Shown here: positions 1 through 6,528 of the stretch, piece by piece
Numbering within the stretch: the first letter of the stretch is position 1
How the letters are laid out: every line of letters starts with the position of its first letter
Assembly: GCA_020723225.1 (NCBI GenBank)
Contig: DYJG01000007.1
Coordinates: 1 to 19,403 of the forward strand
Source: Desulfobacca acetoxidans
Lineage (GTDB): Bacteria; Desulfobacterota; Desulfobaccia; Desulfobaccales; 0-14-0-80-60-11
Direction: 5' to 3'
DNA length: 19,403 nucleotides
Made by a program: the position numbers and the translations under genes
Notes under the pieces: model-generated
Databases searched by the model: none
The model's input: only the letters and a program-made list of their open reading frames with translations
Told to the model about the DNA's origin: nothing

Positions 1-1419
1 AATTCCAGGATGGCGGGAATTGTCGGACGACCGAAGGAAGAGTTGATGGGCAAGGGCCTGGGCGAGATTATCTCACCCCAGCATCAGCGCATGGCCGCGG
101 ATTTGGTTCGGATGTTGAGAGAGGGCTACCGGGAGGAATCGCAATTTTGCAGCACCCTTGACCGCCCGGATATGGAAGGCGAGAGCCGCTTCTTCGAAAC
201 CTGCATGGCGGCTTCCAGGATTGGAAAAAACATTCTCACCTGTATTTACCTGCGCGATCTGACCTATCGTATTAAAATTCATGAACAATTGCAAAAAACC
301 AACACTTTTCTTAATAACATCATCCGTTGCAGCGTGGACGGTATTGTGGTGGTGGATCCCAAGGGGGTTCCCATCATCTTCAATGAAGGCGCAGAACGCA
401 TCCTGGGATATCGAGCCGAAGAGATCGTCGGCAACCGGCAAAACTTTTTCAAATTCTATCGACCGGCAGTGGCCATTGAAGTGATGCGACGATTGCGCAG
501 CAATGAATACGGCCCCCCGGACCGGCTGGGCAATATGCAGGTGACGTTCATCAACAAACAGGGAGAGGAAGTGCCGGTGAATTTTTCCGCGGCCATTATC
601 CGGGAAGGGACCCAGGAAATCGCCAGCGTCGGCATCTTCTCGGATTTGCGGGAACATCTGAAGATGCGTCGGGAGTTGGAGAACAGCCAGGCGCAACTGC
701 TGCAAGCGGAAAAAATCGCCGGCCTGGGCCGGCTGGCCGCGGGCGTGGCCCATGAGATCAACAATCCCCTGGCCGGAATCCTTATCTATGCCGAGATTCT
801 CAAACGGGACCTGGAAGAAATTGCCGGGGCCCGGGAGAACGTAGAGGTGATTATCGATCAGACGGTGCGCTGCCAACAGATCGTCAACCGCCTGCTGGAG
901 TTCAGCCGCCAGTCCCTGGGCCAGAAGATGTTGTTCGACCTGAACGAGGTTATCAGCCGTTGCGTGGACCTCATCAGCCATCAGCCCCTGTTCCATGACA
1001 TCGAGATCAACCGGGACCTGGATCCGGAACTGCCCCAGATCATCGGCGACCCCGGACAACTGCAGCAGGTCTTTACCAATCTGTTGCTCAACGCCGCGGA
1101 CGCCCTGGGCGGCCACGGCAAGATCGGCATCAGCAGCCTTCCTAAGCCCGGAGGCGACGGCGTGGTCCTGACCTTTACGGACACGGGCCCGGGCATTTCC
1201 CCGGCCATTAAGGACAAAATCTTCGATCCCTTTTTTACCACCAAACCTCCGGGCAAGGGCACCGGATTAGGGTTATCCATCGTTTACGGGGTATTGCAGC
1301 GGCATGGGGGCACCATCGAGGTGGACAGCGCCCCTCAAGGGGGAGCGGTCTTTACCCTCACCCTCCCCCTGGATTCTCCGGATTATGGGGAAATTCCCTT
1401 CGAGATTCCGGAGAGGTAA
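1..1419 (+). CDS. PAS sensor histidine kinase, NtrB-like (5'-partial)
   Basis: Sensor kinase that autophosphorylates on histidine and passes the phosphate to a response regulator. The frame is open to the left edge: codons before the Met at position 10 continue a PAS-like sequence, so the gene starts outside the window. Numbered from that Met, a PAS fragment covers about 1-85 and a full PAS about 105-215 (SVDGIVVVDPKG, ILGYRAEEIVG). HisKA follows with the phospho-acceptor in VAHEINNPLAG (H248). The HATPase has the N box LLLNAADAL and the G boxes DTGPGIS and GTGLGLSIVYG. No membrane segment is visible in the part present, so it may be cytoplasmic. The H-box type (HEINNPL) is that of NtrB-class kinases, and an NtrC-family regulator lies 1.7 kb downstream, a likely but unproven partner. 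The stop is followed at once by short repeats. Confidence 0.93.
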   Translation, partial: NSRMAGIVGRPKEELMGKGLGEIISPQHQRMAADLVRMLREGYREESQFCSTLDRPDMEGESRFFETCMAASRIGKNILTCIYLRDLTYRIKIHEQLQKTNTFLNNIIRCSVDGIVVVDPKGVPIIFNEGAERILGYRAEEIVGNRQNFFKFYRPAVAIEVMRRLRSNEYGPPDRLGNMQVTFINKQGEEVPVNFSAAIIREGTQEIASVGIFSDLREHLKMRRELENSQAQLLQAEKIAGLGRLAAGVAHEINNPLAGILIYAEILKRDLEEIAGARENVEVIIDQTVRCQQIVNRLLEFSRQSLGQKMLFDLNEVISRCVDLISHQPLFHDIEINRDLDPELPQIIGDPGQLQQVFTNLLLNAADALGGHGKIGISSLPKPGGDGVVLTFTDTGPGISPAIKDKIFDPFFTTKPPGKGTGLGLSIVYGVLQRHGGTIEVDSAPQGGAVFTLTLPLDSPDYGEIPFEIPER

Positions 1420-1503
1420 AAGGGAACAAGGTGAAAAGGGAAAAGTAAAGAAAACAATCTGGTTGGGAAGTATTTCCCTTTTCCCCTCTTCCCCTTTTCA
1501 CCC
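1414..1503. repeat. Inverted pair of 7-8 bp purine/pyrimidine repeat arrays
   Basis: The left arm, starting at the kinase stop codon, is made of 7-8 bp units of the type GGTRAAA(A) and GGGAAAA. The right arm (about 1473-1503) carries the same units in reverse complement. An exact 11-bp match joins the arms: GGTGAAAAGGG at 1430-1440 with its complement at 1492-1502. A small inner hairpin, GGGAA-GTAT-TTCCC, lies at 1465-1478 and is followed by a few T residues. The transcript could fold into a long stem, possibly acting as a weak terminator or RNA stabiliser. The structure is directly visible; the function is inference. Confidence 0.6.
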
Positions 1504-1553
1504 AGTTTAAAGCCGAATCACTCTTGCAGAACTCCTGGTAAGGAAATCGGCCC

Positions 1554-3023
1554 ATGGAAGAGCAAACCACCATACTGGTAGTGGATGACGAGAAGGTGAT
1601 CCGGGACGGCTGCACCCTCCTGCTGCAGCCCGAGGGCTACCGGGTGGTCACCGCGGCCAATGGCCGGGAAGCCCTGGACCTGATGCGGGATCAACCGGTG
1701 AACGTGGTTCTCTGCGACCTGAAGATGCCGGTGATGGGGGCCCTGGAGGTCCTGAAGGAAGCCGGCGCCCTCTATCCGGAGGTGCCCATCATCATCATCA
1801 CCGGCCACGGCACCGTGGCCGACGCCGTGGAATGCATGAAGCAGGGGGCCTACGACTTCGTCACCAAACCCTTCCGGGTGGATCATCTGACCCTGGCGGT
1901 GAAAAGGGCCTTGGAAAAACAGCATCTGGAACGACAGACCCGGCGTCTTCAAGAGGAGCAGGCCAAAAACCTCTATACCCTGGCCATGGAGCAGAGCCGG
2001 TTGCTGACCATCGTCAATTGCATGGCCGACGGGGTGTTGGTGACCAACCGCGTTGGTGAGGTGGTGCTCTGCAATCCCACCTTCAAGCAGTTGATGGGCC
2101 TCTCGGGGTCTTTGCCCCAACCCGGCCCCCTGGAGGCCTACCTGGGCGAGGAGTCTTTCCTGAAAACCATTGAGGAACTGTGCGCCACGGCCGAAACCGG
2201 GCCGGCCAAATGTCTCTCCCAGGAACTCTGCCGGGGCCGGGTGCACCTGCGGGCCATGTCCGCGCCGGTTTTCGGGCCGGACGAGAAAGTCTTGGGCACG
2301 GTCACCGTCTTCCATGACGTCACGGCCTTCAAGGAACTGGACGCCATGAAGAACGACTTCGTGAACATGGTGTCCCACGAACTCCGCTCGCCGATGACCG
2401 CCATTAAATTGCAGCATGAAGTGATCCTGGACGGTTTGGCCGGGGAGGTGACCCAGAAGCAGCGGGAACTCCTGAGCCGGGCCCAGGCCAAGATCCAGGG
2501 GTTGCTGGAGCTGATCAACGAATCCCTGGACATTGCCAAAATCGAGGCAGGCCACCGCCACCTGGAACTGGTCCCCCTGCAACTGGGGGAAGTGCTCCGG
2601 GAAGTGGCGCAACTTCTGGAGGCCAAGGCCGCGGACCAGAAGGTCGTTCTGAGGCTGGCCGTGCCTCCGGATCTGCCGCCGGTCCGGGCCGACCGCCGCA
2701 GCATGGAGGAGGTGTTCGTCAACCTGGTGAGCAACGCCATCAACTATTCCCCCGGCGGCGGCGAAGTCACCATTGCCGGGCTCTCCCACGGAGACTACGC
2801 GGAAGTGCGGATCAGCGATACGGGTATCGGCATTGAACCCGAAGAGATCCCCAAAATCTTCGATAAGTTTTACCGGGTGAAAAACCCCAAGGCCCGGCAG
2901 ATCATCGGCACCGGCTTGGGCCTGGCCATTGTCAAAGGGATCGTGGAAGCCCACCGGGGCACGGTGGAAGTGGAATCCCGGTTGGGGGAGGGCAGTACTT
3001 TTCGGGTTTTGCTCCCCAGATAA
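1554..3023 (+). CDS. Receiver-first PAS histidine kinase (REC-PAS-HisKA-HATPase)
   Basis: Soluble signalling kinase with an N-terminal receiver, so it is probably switched or loaded by another kinase. REC spans about 5-118 with acidic pair D11/D12, phospho-acceptor D55 (LCDLKMP), T83 and K105 (TKPF). A charged helix of about 118-145 is likely a coiled coil. PAS spans about 146-262 (MADGVLVTNRVGEVVLCN). HisKA has H275 in MVSHELRSPMTAIK, and HATPase covers about 375-488 with NLVSNAINYSPGGG, DTGIGI and GTGLGLAIVKG. The start ATG follows AAGGA at 1540-1544. The usual MPxMDG of the receiver reads MPVMGA, a conservative oddity. It lies 134 bp after the upstream kinase and 85 bp before the NtrC-type regulator. 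No transmembrane segment is visible. The family call is secure; the signal is unknown. Confidence 0.95.
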   Translation: MEEQTTILVVDDEKVIRDGCTLLLQPEGYRVVTAANGREALDLMRDQPVNVVLCDLKMPVMGALEVLKEAGALYPEVPIIIITGHGTVADAVECMKQGAYDFVTKPFRVDHLTLAVKRALEKQHLERQTRRLQEEQAKNLYTLAMEQSRLLTIVNCMADGVLVTNRVGEVVLCNPTFKQLMGLSGSLPQPGPLEAYLGEESFLKTIEELCATAETGPAKCLSQELCRGRVHLRAMSAPVFGPDEKVLGTVTVFHDVTAFKELDAMKNDFVNMVSHELRSPMTAIKLQHEVILDGLAGEVTQKQRELLSRAQAKIQGLLELINESLDIAKIEAGHRHLELVPLQLGEVLREVAQLLEAKAADQKVVLRLAVPPDLPPVRADRRSMEEVFVNLVSNAINYSPGGGEVTIAGLSHGDYAEVRISDTGIGIEPEEIPKIFDKFYRVKNPKARQIIGTGLGLAIVKGIVEAHRGTVEVESRLGEGSTFRVLLPR

Positions 3024-3027
3024 GTTT

Positions 3028-3058
3028 TTGATCTCCCGGCGCCAGGATATGGTATAAT
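3028..3058 (+). promoter_or_regulatory. Candidate sigma-70 promoter with extended -10, before the NtrC-type gene
   Basis: A perfect TATAAT (3053-3058) is preceded by TG one base upstream (3050-3051), an extended -10 element. A weak -35 (TTGATC, 3028-3033) lies 19 bp upstream, longer than ideal, but extended -10 promoters tolerate this. The element lies in the 85-bp gap before the regulator gene. Immediately downstream are two 13-bp direct repeats (3058-3070 and 3071-3083, 11 of 13 identical, TCGAWATATC core) over the expected start of transcription, a possible operator. Confidence 0.55.
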
Positions 3059-3108
3059 CGATATATCTTATCGAAATATCTAAAAATGTAGAGCAGACAG
3101 GGGCGAAG

Positions 3109-4479
3109 GTGGTGAGCAGGACAGGTAGTGATATCACCCGGCAAATCCTGGTGGTGGATGACGAAGCCACGATTCGCACCGGCATCACCCAGGTTCTGGA
3201 GAAACAGGGCATGCAGGTGGCCGCCGCCGCCACCGGCCAGGAGGCCCTGGAGATCCTGGTCGCCCGCCCCCTGGGGATAGTGCTCCTCGATATTAAATTG
3301 CCGGATATGGACGGGGTGGAAATCCTGAAACACATCCGTCTGGAACATCCGGACACCGAAGTGATCATGATTACCGGCTATCCCACCATTCAGGGCGCGG
3401 TGGAGTGCATCCGGCACGGGGCCATGGATTACCTGGTGAAACCCTTCCGGCTGGACGACCTGGAAGTCTTGATCGCCACTGCCCAAGATCTGCTGACTAA
3501 AAAATACACCCCTCTTCTGCCGAAAGACAACCGGACCCAGGGCATTGATTTTATTGTGGGCCAGAGCCCGGCCATGCAAAAGGTCTTCGCCAAGATCCGC
3601 CGGGCCGCGCCCAGCGACAGCACCGTGCTGCTCACCGGGGAGTCCGGCACCGGCAAGGAACTGGCGGCCCGGGCCATCCACAACCTCAGCCCCCGCAAGG
3701 ATAAGGAGTTCGTGCCGGTGGACTGCTCCGCGCTGGTGGAGACCCTGCTGGAGAGCGAACTCTTCGGCCACGTCAAAGGATCGTTTACCGGCGCGCACCA
3801 GACCAAACACGGGCTGTTCGAGCTGGCCAACCAGGGCACCTTTTTCTTTGATGAAATTACCAACCTCAGCCTCAACATCCAGGCCAAACTCCTCCGGGTG
3901 ATCCAGGAACGGGAATTCATGAAAGTGGGGAGCCAGAAGCGCATCAAACTGGACATCCGCATCATCGCCTCCTCCAACCGCAGCCTGGAAGAGGCCATCA
4001 AGGCCGGCACCTTCCGGGAAGACCTCTTCTACCGCCTCAGCGTCATCCCCATCCATCTGCCGCCGCTTAGAGAACGCGACGGGGACATCCCCCTGCTGGT
4101 GGAGCATTTCCTCCGGAAATACCGGCAGCGCGGCGACCGGGAGATTCTAGGCGTATCCGCGCCGGCCATAAAGATGCTCACCGCCTACTCCTGGCCGGGA
4201 AACGTCCGGGAACTGGAACACACCATCGAGCGCATCGTCATCCTGGAAGACGGGGATCTGATCCAGCCGGAGCACCTGCCCAGCTTTATCTCCCAAAGGC
4301 AGAGCGAGTTGCAGGTCTTTTCCGACGGCGAATACACCCTGGAGGAACTGGAAAAGCGTTATATTCAATTGATCCTCAAACGCACCAAGGGCCGGCGCCA
4401 GGATGCGGCCCGCATCCTGGGCATCAACCGCAAGACCCTGGGCCACAAGATCGAAAAATACCAGATCAGAGTCAATTAA
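3109..4479 (+). CDS. NtrC-family sigma-54-dependent response regulator
   Basis: Transcription activator that, once phosphorylated, remodels sigma-54 RNA polymerase using ATP. REC covers about 12-130 (D17/D18, phospho-acceptor D61 in LLDIKLPDMDG, TGYP, VKPF). The AAA+ domain covers about 150-390 with Walker A GESGTGKE (177-184), the sigma-54 contact loop as GSFTGA (224-229, an accepted variant of GAFTGA), Walker B FFDEI and the arginine region FREDLFYRL. A C-terminal Fis-type helix-turn-helix (RRQDAARILGINRKTLGHKI) binds DNA. The start is one of two tandem GTG codons; the second, at 3112, is better placed after AGGGG (3099-3103). The 456-residue length is typical. It may be the output of the two kinases upstream. 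No GAFTGA-loss or HTH-loss is seen, so it should be a true activator. No clear -24/-12 site was found in the window, so its targets may lie elsewhere. Confidence 0.95.
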   Translation: MVSRTGSDITRQILVVDDEATIRTGITQVLEKQGMQVAAAATGQEALEILVARPLGIVLLDIKLPDMDGVEILKHIRLEHPDTEVIMITGYPTIQGAVECIRHGAMDYLVKPFRLDDLEVLIATAQDLLTKKYTPLLPKDNRTQGIDFIVGQSPAMQKVFAKIRRAAPSDSTVLLTGESGTGKELAARAIHNLSPRKDKEFVPVDCSALVETLLESELFGHVKGSFTGAHQTKHGLFELANQGTFFFDEITNLSLNIQAKLLRVIQEREFMKVGSQKRIKLDIRIIASSNRSLEEAIKAGTFREDLFYRLSVIPIHLPPLRERDGDIPLLVEHFLRKYRQRGDREILGVSAPAIKMLTAYSWPGNVRELEHTIERIVILEDGDLIQPEHLPSFISQRQSELQVFSDGEYTLEELEKRYIQLILKRTKGRRQDAARILGINRKTLGHKIEKYQIRVN

Positions 4480-4525
4480 GAATTCGGCCTGGCCGATTCC
4501 TCCCGCCGCTCCTTTCTTTTTTTTT
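4480..4525 (+). terminator. Possible weak terminator after the NtrC-type gene
   Basis: A GC-centred inverted repeat (TCGGC-CTG-GCCGA, extended by GAA/TTC with one bulge, 4480-4499) directly follows the stop. It precedes a T-rich run (4511-4525) by about 12 bases. That distance is longer than in a classical intrinsic terminator, so the call is tentative. It would separate the two-component cluster from the Fe-S operon. Confidence 0.35.
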
Positions 4526-4546
4526 GAAAAATTTTCGGAATCGCAG

Positions 4547-4608
4547 TTGACAGACCGGGAATAAGTAGCTAATGTATATAGAAACGATATAGAATAAAAA
4601 AGTATAGT
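4547..4608 (+). promoter_or_regulatory. Candidate promoter region of the tusA-iscS-rrf2-iscU-hdrCB operon
   Basis: A perfect TTGACA (4547-4552) is followed after 17 bp by a poor -10 (TAATGT, 4570-4575); a better hexamer, TATAGT (4603-4608), has no good -35. The stretch is far more AT-rich than its surroundings and carries repeated ATATAG/TATAG motifs (about 4575-4608). Because the operon encodes an Fe-S-type Rrf2 regulator, autoregulation here is expected by analogy with IscR, but I could not recognise a canonical IscR site. Confidence 0.45.
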
Positions 4609-4633
4609 ACTCGGCGACAGCCGGGAGGTGAAT

Positions 4634-4888
4634 ATGCGATTCGTTACCGAATTAAAAGCCGATGCCACCGCGGACCTGGTCTACCGGGTCTGCCCCATGC
4701 ATCTGCTGGAGCCCGTGGATCTGATTAAGGACCTTAAACAAGGCCAGGTTCTGGAAATCCTCACCGATTATGACGGCGCGCTGGAAGACATTCCGGCCTG
4801 GTGCGCCAAAAACGGCCAGGAATTCCTGGGCGTCGGGGAAGAGGAAGACGAGGAATACTATAAGCTTTATATCCGTAAGCTGCATTAA
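4634..4888 (+). CDS. tusA: TusA/SirA-family sulfur-carrier protein with CPMH motif
   Basis: Small (84 residues) cytoplasmic protein of the TusA family, which carries sulfur as a persulfide on one cysteine. That cysteine is C20, in RVCPMHLLEP. The rest matches the fold: an LxxGQxLEIxTDYDGALEDIPAWC segment (described here as a pattern), then a beta strand ending YYKLYIRKL. The usual CPxP motif reads CPMH, so the second proline is lost, which may alter partner choice or pKa. A GTG at 4628 is in frame, but a strong Shine-Dalgarno GGGAGGTG (4623-4630) places the start at the ATG. It lies 9 bp upstream of the iscS-like gene and heads the operon, suggesting it exchanges sulfur with IscS/IscU or HdrB. 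The symbol is family level; YedF-type proteins are the alternative. Confidence 0.8.
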   Translation: MRFVTELKADATADLVYRVCPMHLLEPVDLIKDLKQGQVLEILTDYDGALEDIPAWCAKNGQEFLGVGEEEDEEYYKLYIRKLH

Positions 4889-4897
4889 GGATAAGAC

Positions 4898-6085
4898 ATG
4901 AAACGGGTTTATTTGGATCACGCCGCGGCCACTCCGGTGCGCCGCGAAGTTTTGGAAGCGATGCTCCCTTATTTCCGGGAGCGTTTCGGGAATCCTTCGG
5001 CGGTATACGACCTGGGGTCCGAGATTAAAGACGCCCTGGAAGAGCAGCGGGAGAAGGTGGCCCGGTTGATCGGCGCCCATAGAGACGAAGTGGTCTTCAC
5101 TTCGTCCGGCGCGGAAGCCAATAACCTGGCCGTCAAAGGCGTGGCCCTGGCCAACCTGAAGAAGGGAAACCACGTCATCGTCTCGGCCATCGAGCATCAT
5201 TCGGTGCTCAACGCCGCCAGGTACCTGGAGAAGTTCCATGATTTCGAGGTGACCTTCCTGCCGGTGGATAAATACGGGCTGGTGGATCAGGAACGGCTGC
5301 GGCGATCCCTATCTCCGGCCACGCTGCTGGTTTCCATCCAGCACGGCAGCAACGAGGTCGGCACCATCCAGAATATCCGGGAGTTGGCAGCGGTGTGCCG
5401 GGAGCAGGGGGTCATTTTTCACACCGACGCGGTGGCCACCGCGGGCCAGGTCCCGGTGGACGTGCAGGACCTGGGAGTCGATTTGCTGACCCTGAACGGG
5501 CCGGCCCTGGGGGCGCCCAAAGGGGTGGGAGCCTTGTACTTCCGCCAGAAACTGCGCCTGGTGCCCCAGATTCATGGGGGCATCCAGGAAAACGGCAGGC
5601 GGGGGGGCACTGAGAACGTGCCCGCCATTGTCGGTCTGGGCAAGGCCGCGGATCTGGCCCGGGAGGAATTGGCGGCCAGGGCAAAATATCTCTCCTGGCT
5701 GCGGGACCTGTTGGCGGCTGGGGTCCAGGAACGCGTCCCCGGGGTGGTCTACACCGGCCATCCCGCCCAACGGCTGCCCGGTCTGGCCAGTTTTTGCGTG
5801 GAGGGCATCGAGGGCGAGGCCCTGCTCTTCATGTTGAGCAGCCAGGGGATTTACGCCAACACGGGTTCCGCCTGCGCTTCCAAGGCCTTGAAGACCTCGC
5901 CGGTGCTGGGAGCGTTGGGTATCCCCTCGGAACTGGCCCAAGGGTCTGTAGTCTTTACTTTTAATGCCGAAAACTCGGAAGAAGACATAAATTATGTTTT
6001 ATACCACCTGCCCCTGGCCGTGGGCCGGTTGCGGTCCTTTTCCCCGGTATGGCGGAAAAGAACGGCTGCGGCTGTGGGGGAATGA
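4898..6085 (+). CDS. IscS/NifS-like protein lacking the PLP lysine (probably not a desulfurase)
   Basis: Full-length (395 residues) class-V aminotransferase fold, clearly homologous to IscS/NifS: YLDHAAATPV, FGNPSAVYDLG, EHHSVL, SNEVGTIQ, GAPKGVGALY, GRRGGTENVP and TGSACASKALKTSPVLGALG. Hand alignment to E. coli IscS shows that the PLP-anchoring Lys206 is Ala203, His205 is Pro202, Ser203 is Asn200, Gln183 is Ala180, Thr76 is Ala72, and the substrate-carboxylate Arg356 is Val352. Retained are the persulfide Cys (C326), the PLP-stacking His (H100) and the Asp (D177). It should therefore be unable to form the PLP aldimine or desulfurate cysteine, yet it could still receive or present sulfur, or offer a cluster ligand to IscU. 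The frame is intact, so this looks like a repurposed protein and not a decaying gene. Start: AAGGA 8 bp before the ATG. It lies between tusA and rrf2. Confidence 0.93.
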   Translation: MKRVYLDHAAATPVRREVLEAMLPYFRERFGNPSAVYDLGSEIKDALEEQREKVARLIGAHRDEVVFTSSGAEANNLAVKGVALANLKKGNHVIVSAIEHHSVLNAARYLEKFHDFEVTFLPVDKYGLVDQERLRRSLSPATLLVSIQHGSNEVGTIQNIRELAAVCREQGVIFHTDAVATAGQVPVDVQDLGVDLLTLNGPALGAPKGVGALYFRQKLRLVPQIHGGIQENGRRGGTENVPAIVGLGKAADLAREELAARAKYLSWLRDLLAAGVQERVPGVVYTGHPAQRLPGLASFCVEGIEGEALLFMLSSQGIYANTGSACASKALKTSPVLGALGIPSELAQGSVVFTFNAENSEEDINYVLYHLPLAVGRLRSFSPVWRKRTAAAVGE

Positions 6086-6095
6086 AGAGGATATG

Positions 6096-6500
6096 ATGAA
6101 ACTTTCCACCAGAAGCAGATACGGCACCAGGTTGATGCTGGATATGGCCGAACATTATGATGACGGGCCCATTCACTTGATGAAGATTGCCCAACGCCAG
6201 GGAATTTCGGTGAAATACCTGGAACAGATCATCATCCCCTTGAAGAAGGCTCAATATATCAAGAGCCTGCGGGGTCCGAAAGGCGGGCACGTCCTGGCCA
6301 AACCCCCGGAGGAAATCACCGTGGGGGAAATCGTGGCCCTGCTGGAAGAGGGCGACAGTCTGGTGGAGTGCTCCCAAAACGCCGAAGTGTGCGAGCGCTC
6401 CTCCGTCTGCCCCACCCGCCAGGTCTGGCGGGAGGCGGCTGCAGCCATGTTCGCCAAGCTTGACTCCGTCACCCTGGCGGATTTGCTCAACCGAACATAA
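6096..6500 (+). CDS. Rrf2-family regulator with three-cysteine Fe-S site (IscR-like)
   Basis: DNA-binding regulator of 134 residues. It has the typical start MKLSTRSRYGTRLMLDMA, a winged helix with recognition region GISVKYLEQIIIPLKKA, the wing LRGPKGGH, and the cluster loop with C92, C99 and C105 (C-x6-C-x5-C). IscR uses C92/C98/C104 to bind [2Fe-2S], so a cluster here is likely. The usual role is to sense Fe-S status and repress or activate the isc operon. The ATG at 6096 has AGAGGA 5-6 bp upstream; an ATG directly before it (6093) is too close. It sits inside the operon, 10 bp after the iscS-like gene and 28 bp before iscU, rather than at the head as in E. coli. Targets are inferred to include the AT-rich region at 4547-4633. 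Confidence 0.9.
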   Translation: MKLSTRSRYGTRLMLDMAEHYDDGPIHLMKIAQRQGISVKYLEQIIIPLKKAQYIKSLRGPKGGHVLAKPPEEITVGEIVALLEEGDSLVECSQNAEVCERSSVCPTRQVWREAAAAMFAKLDSVTLADLLNRT

Positions 6501-6501
6501 G

Positions 6502-6513
6502 CCCCTTAAGGGG
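6502..6513. repeat. 12-bp perfect palindrome overlapping the iscU ribosome binding site
   Basis: CCCCTTAAGGGG lies between the rrf2 stop and iscU. Its right half runs into the Shine-Dalgarno GGGAAGGAG (6511-6519). In RNA the left half could pair with and hide part of that site, or the DNA could be an operator. The palindrome is seen directly; any role is inference. Confidence 0.4.
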
Positions 6514-6528
6514 AAGGAGTTGTCGCTT

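Noticed and set aside
1518..3368. Long minus-strand open frame opposite the receiver-first kinase
   Set aside because: It is antisense to a fully motif-supported kinase, has no recognisable domain, and such frames are expected opposite GC-rich genes with biased third positions.
4628..4633. GTG start for the TusA-like gene
   Set aside because: That GTG is part of the Shine-Dalgarno GGGAGGTG; the ATG at 4634 has correct spacing.
4898..6085. Reading the iscS-like gene as a pseudogene
   Set aside because: The frame is uninterrupted at full length, structural motifs and the loop cysteine are conserved, it has a good ribosome site and sits within a tight operon. The losses are concentrated at the PLP/substrate site, as in repurposing.
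5994..6095. Rrf2 starting upstream, inside the iscS-like gene
   Set aside because: The extension has no homology to Rrf2 proteins and overlaps conserved iscS-like C-terminal codons; MKLSTRSRYG is the normal family start.
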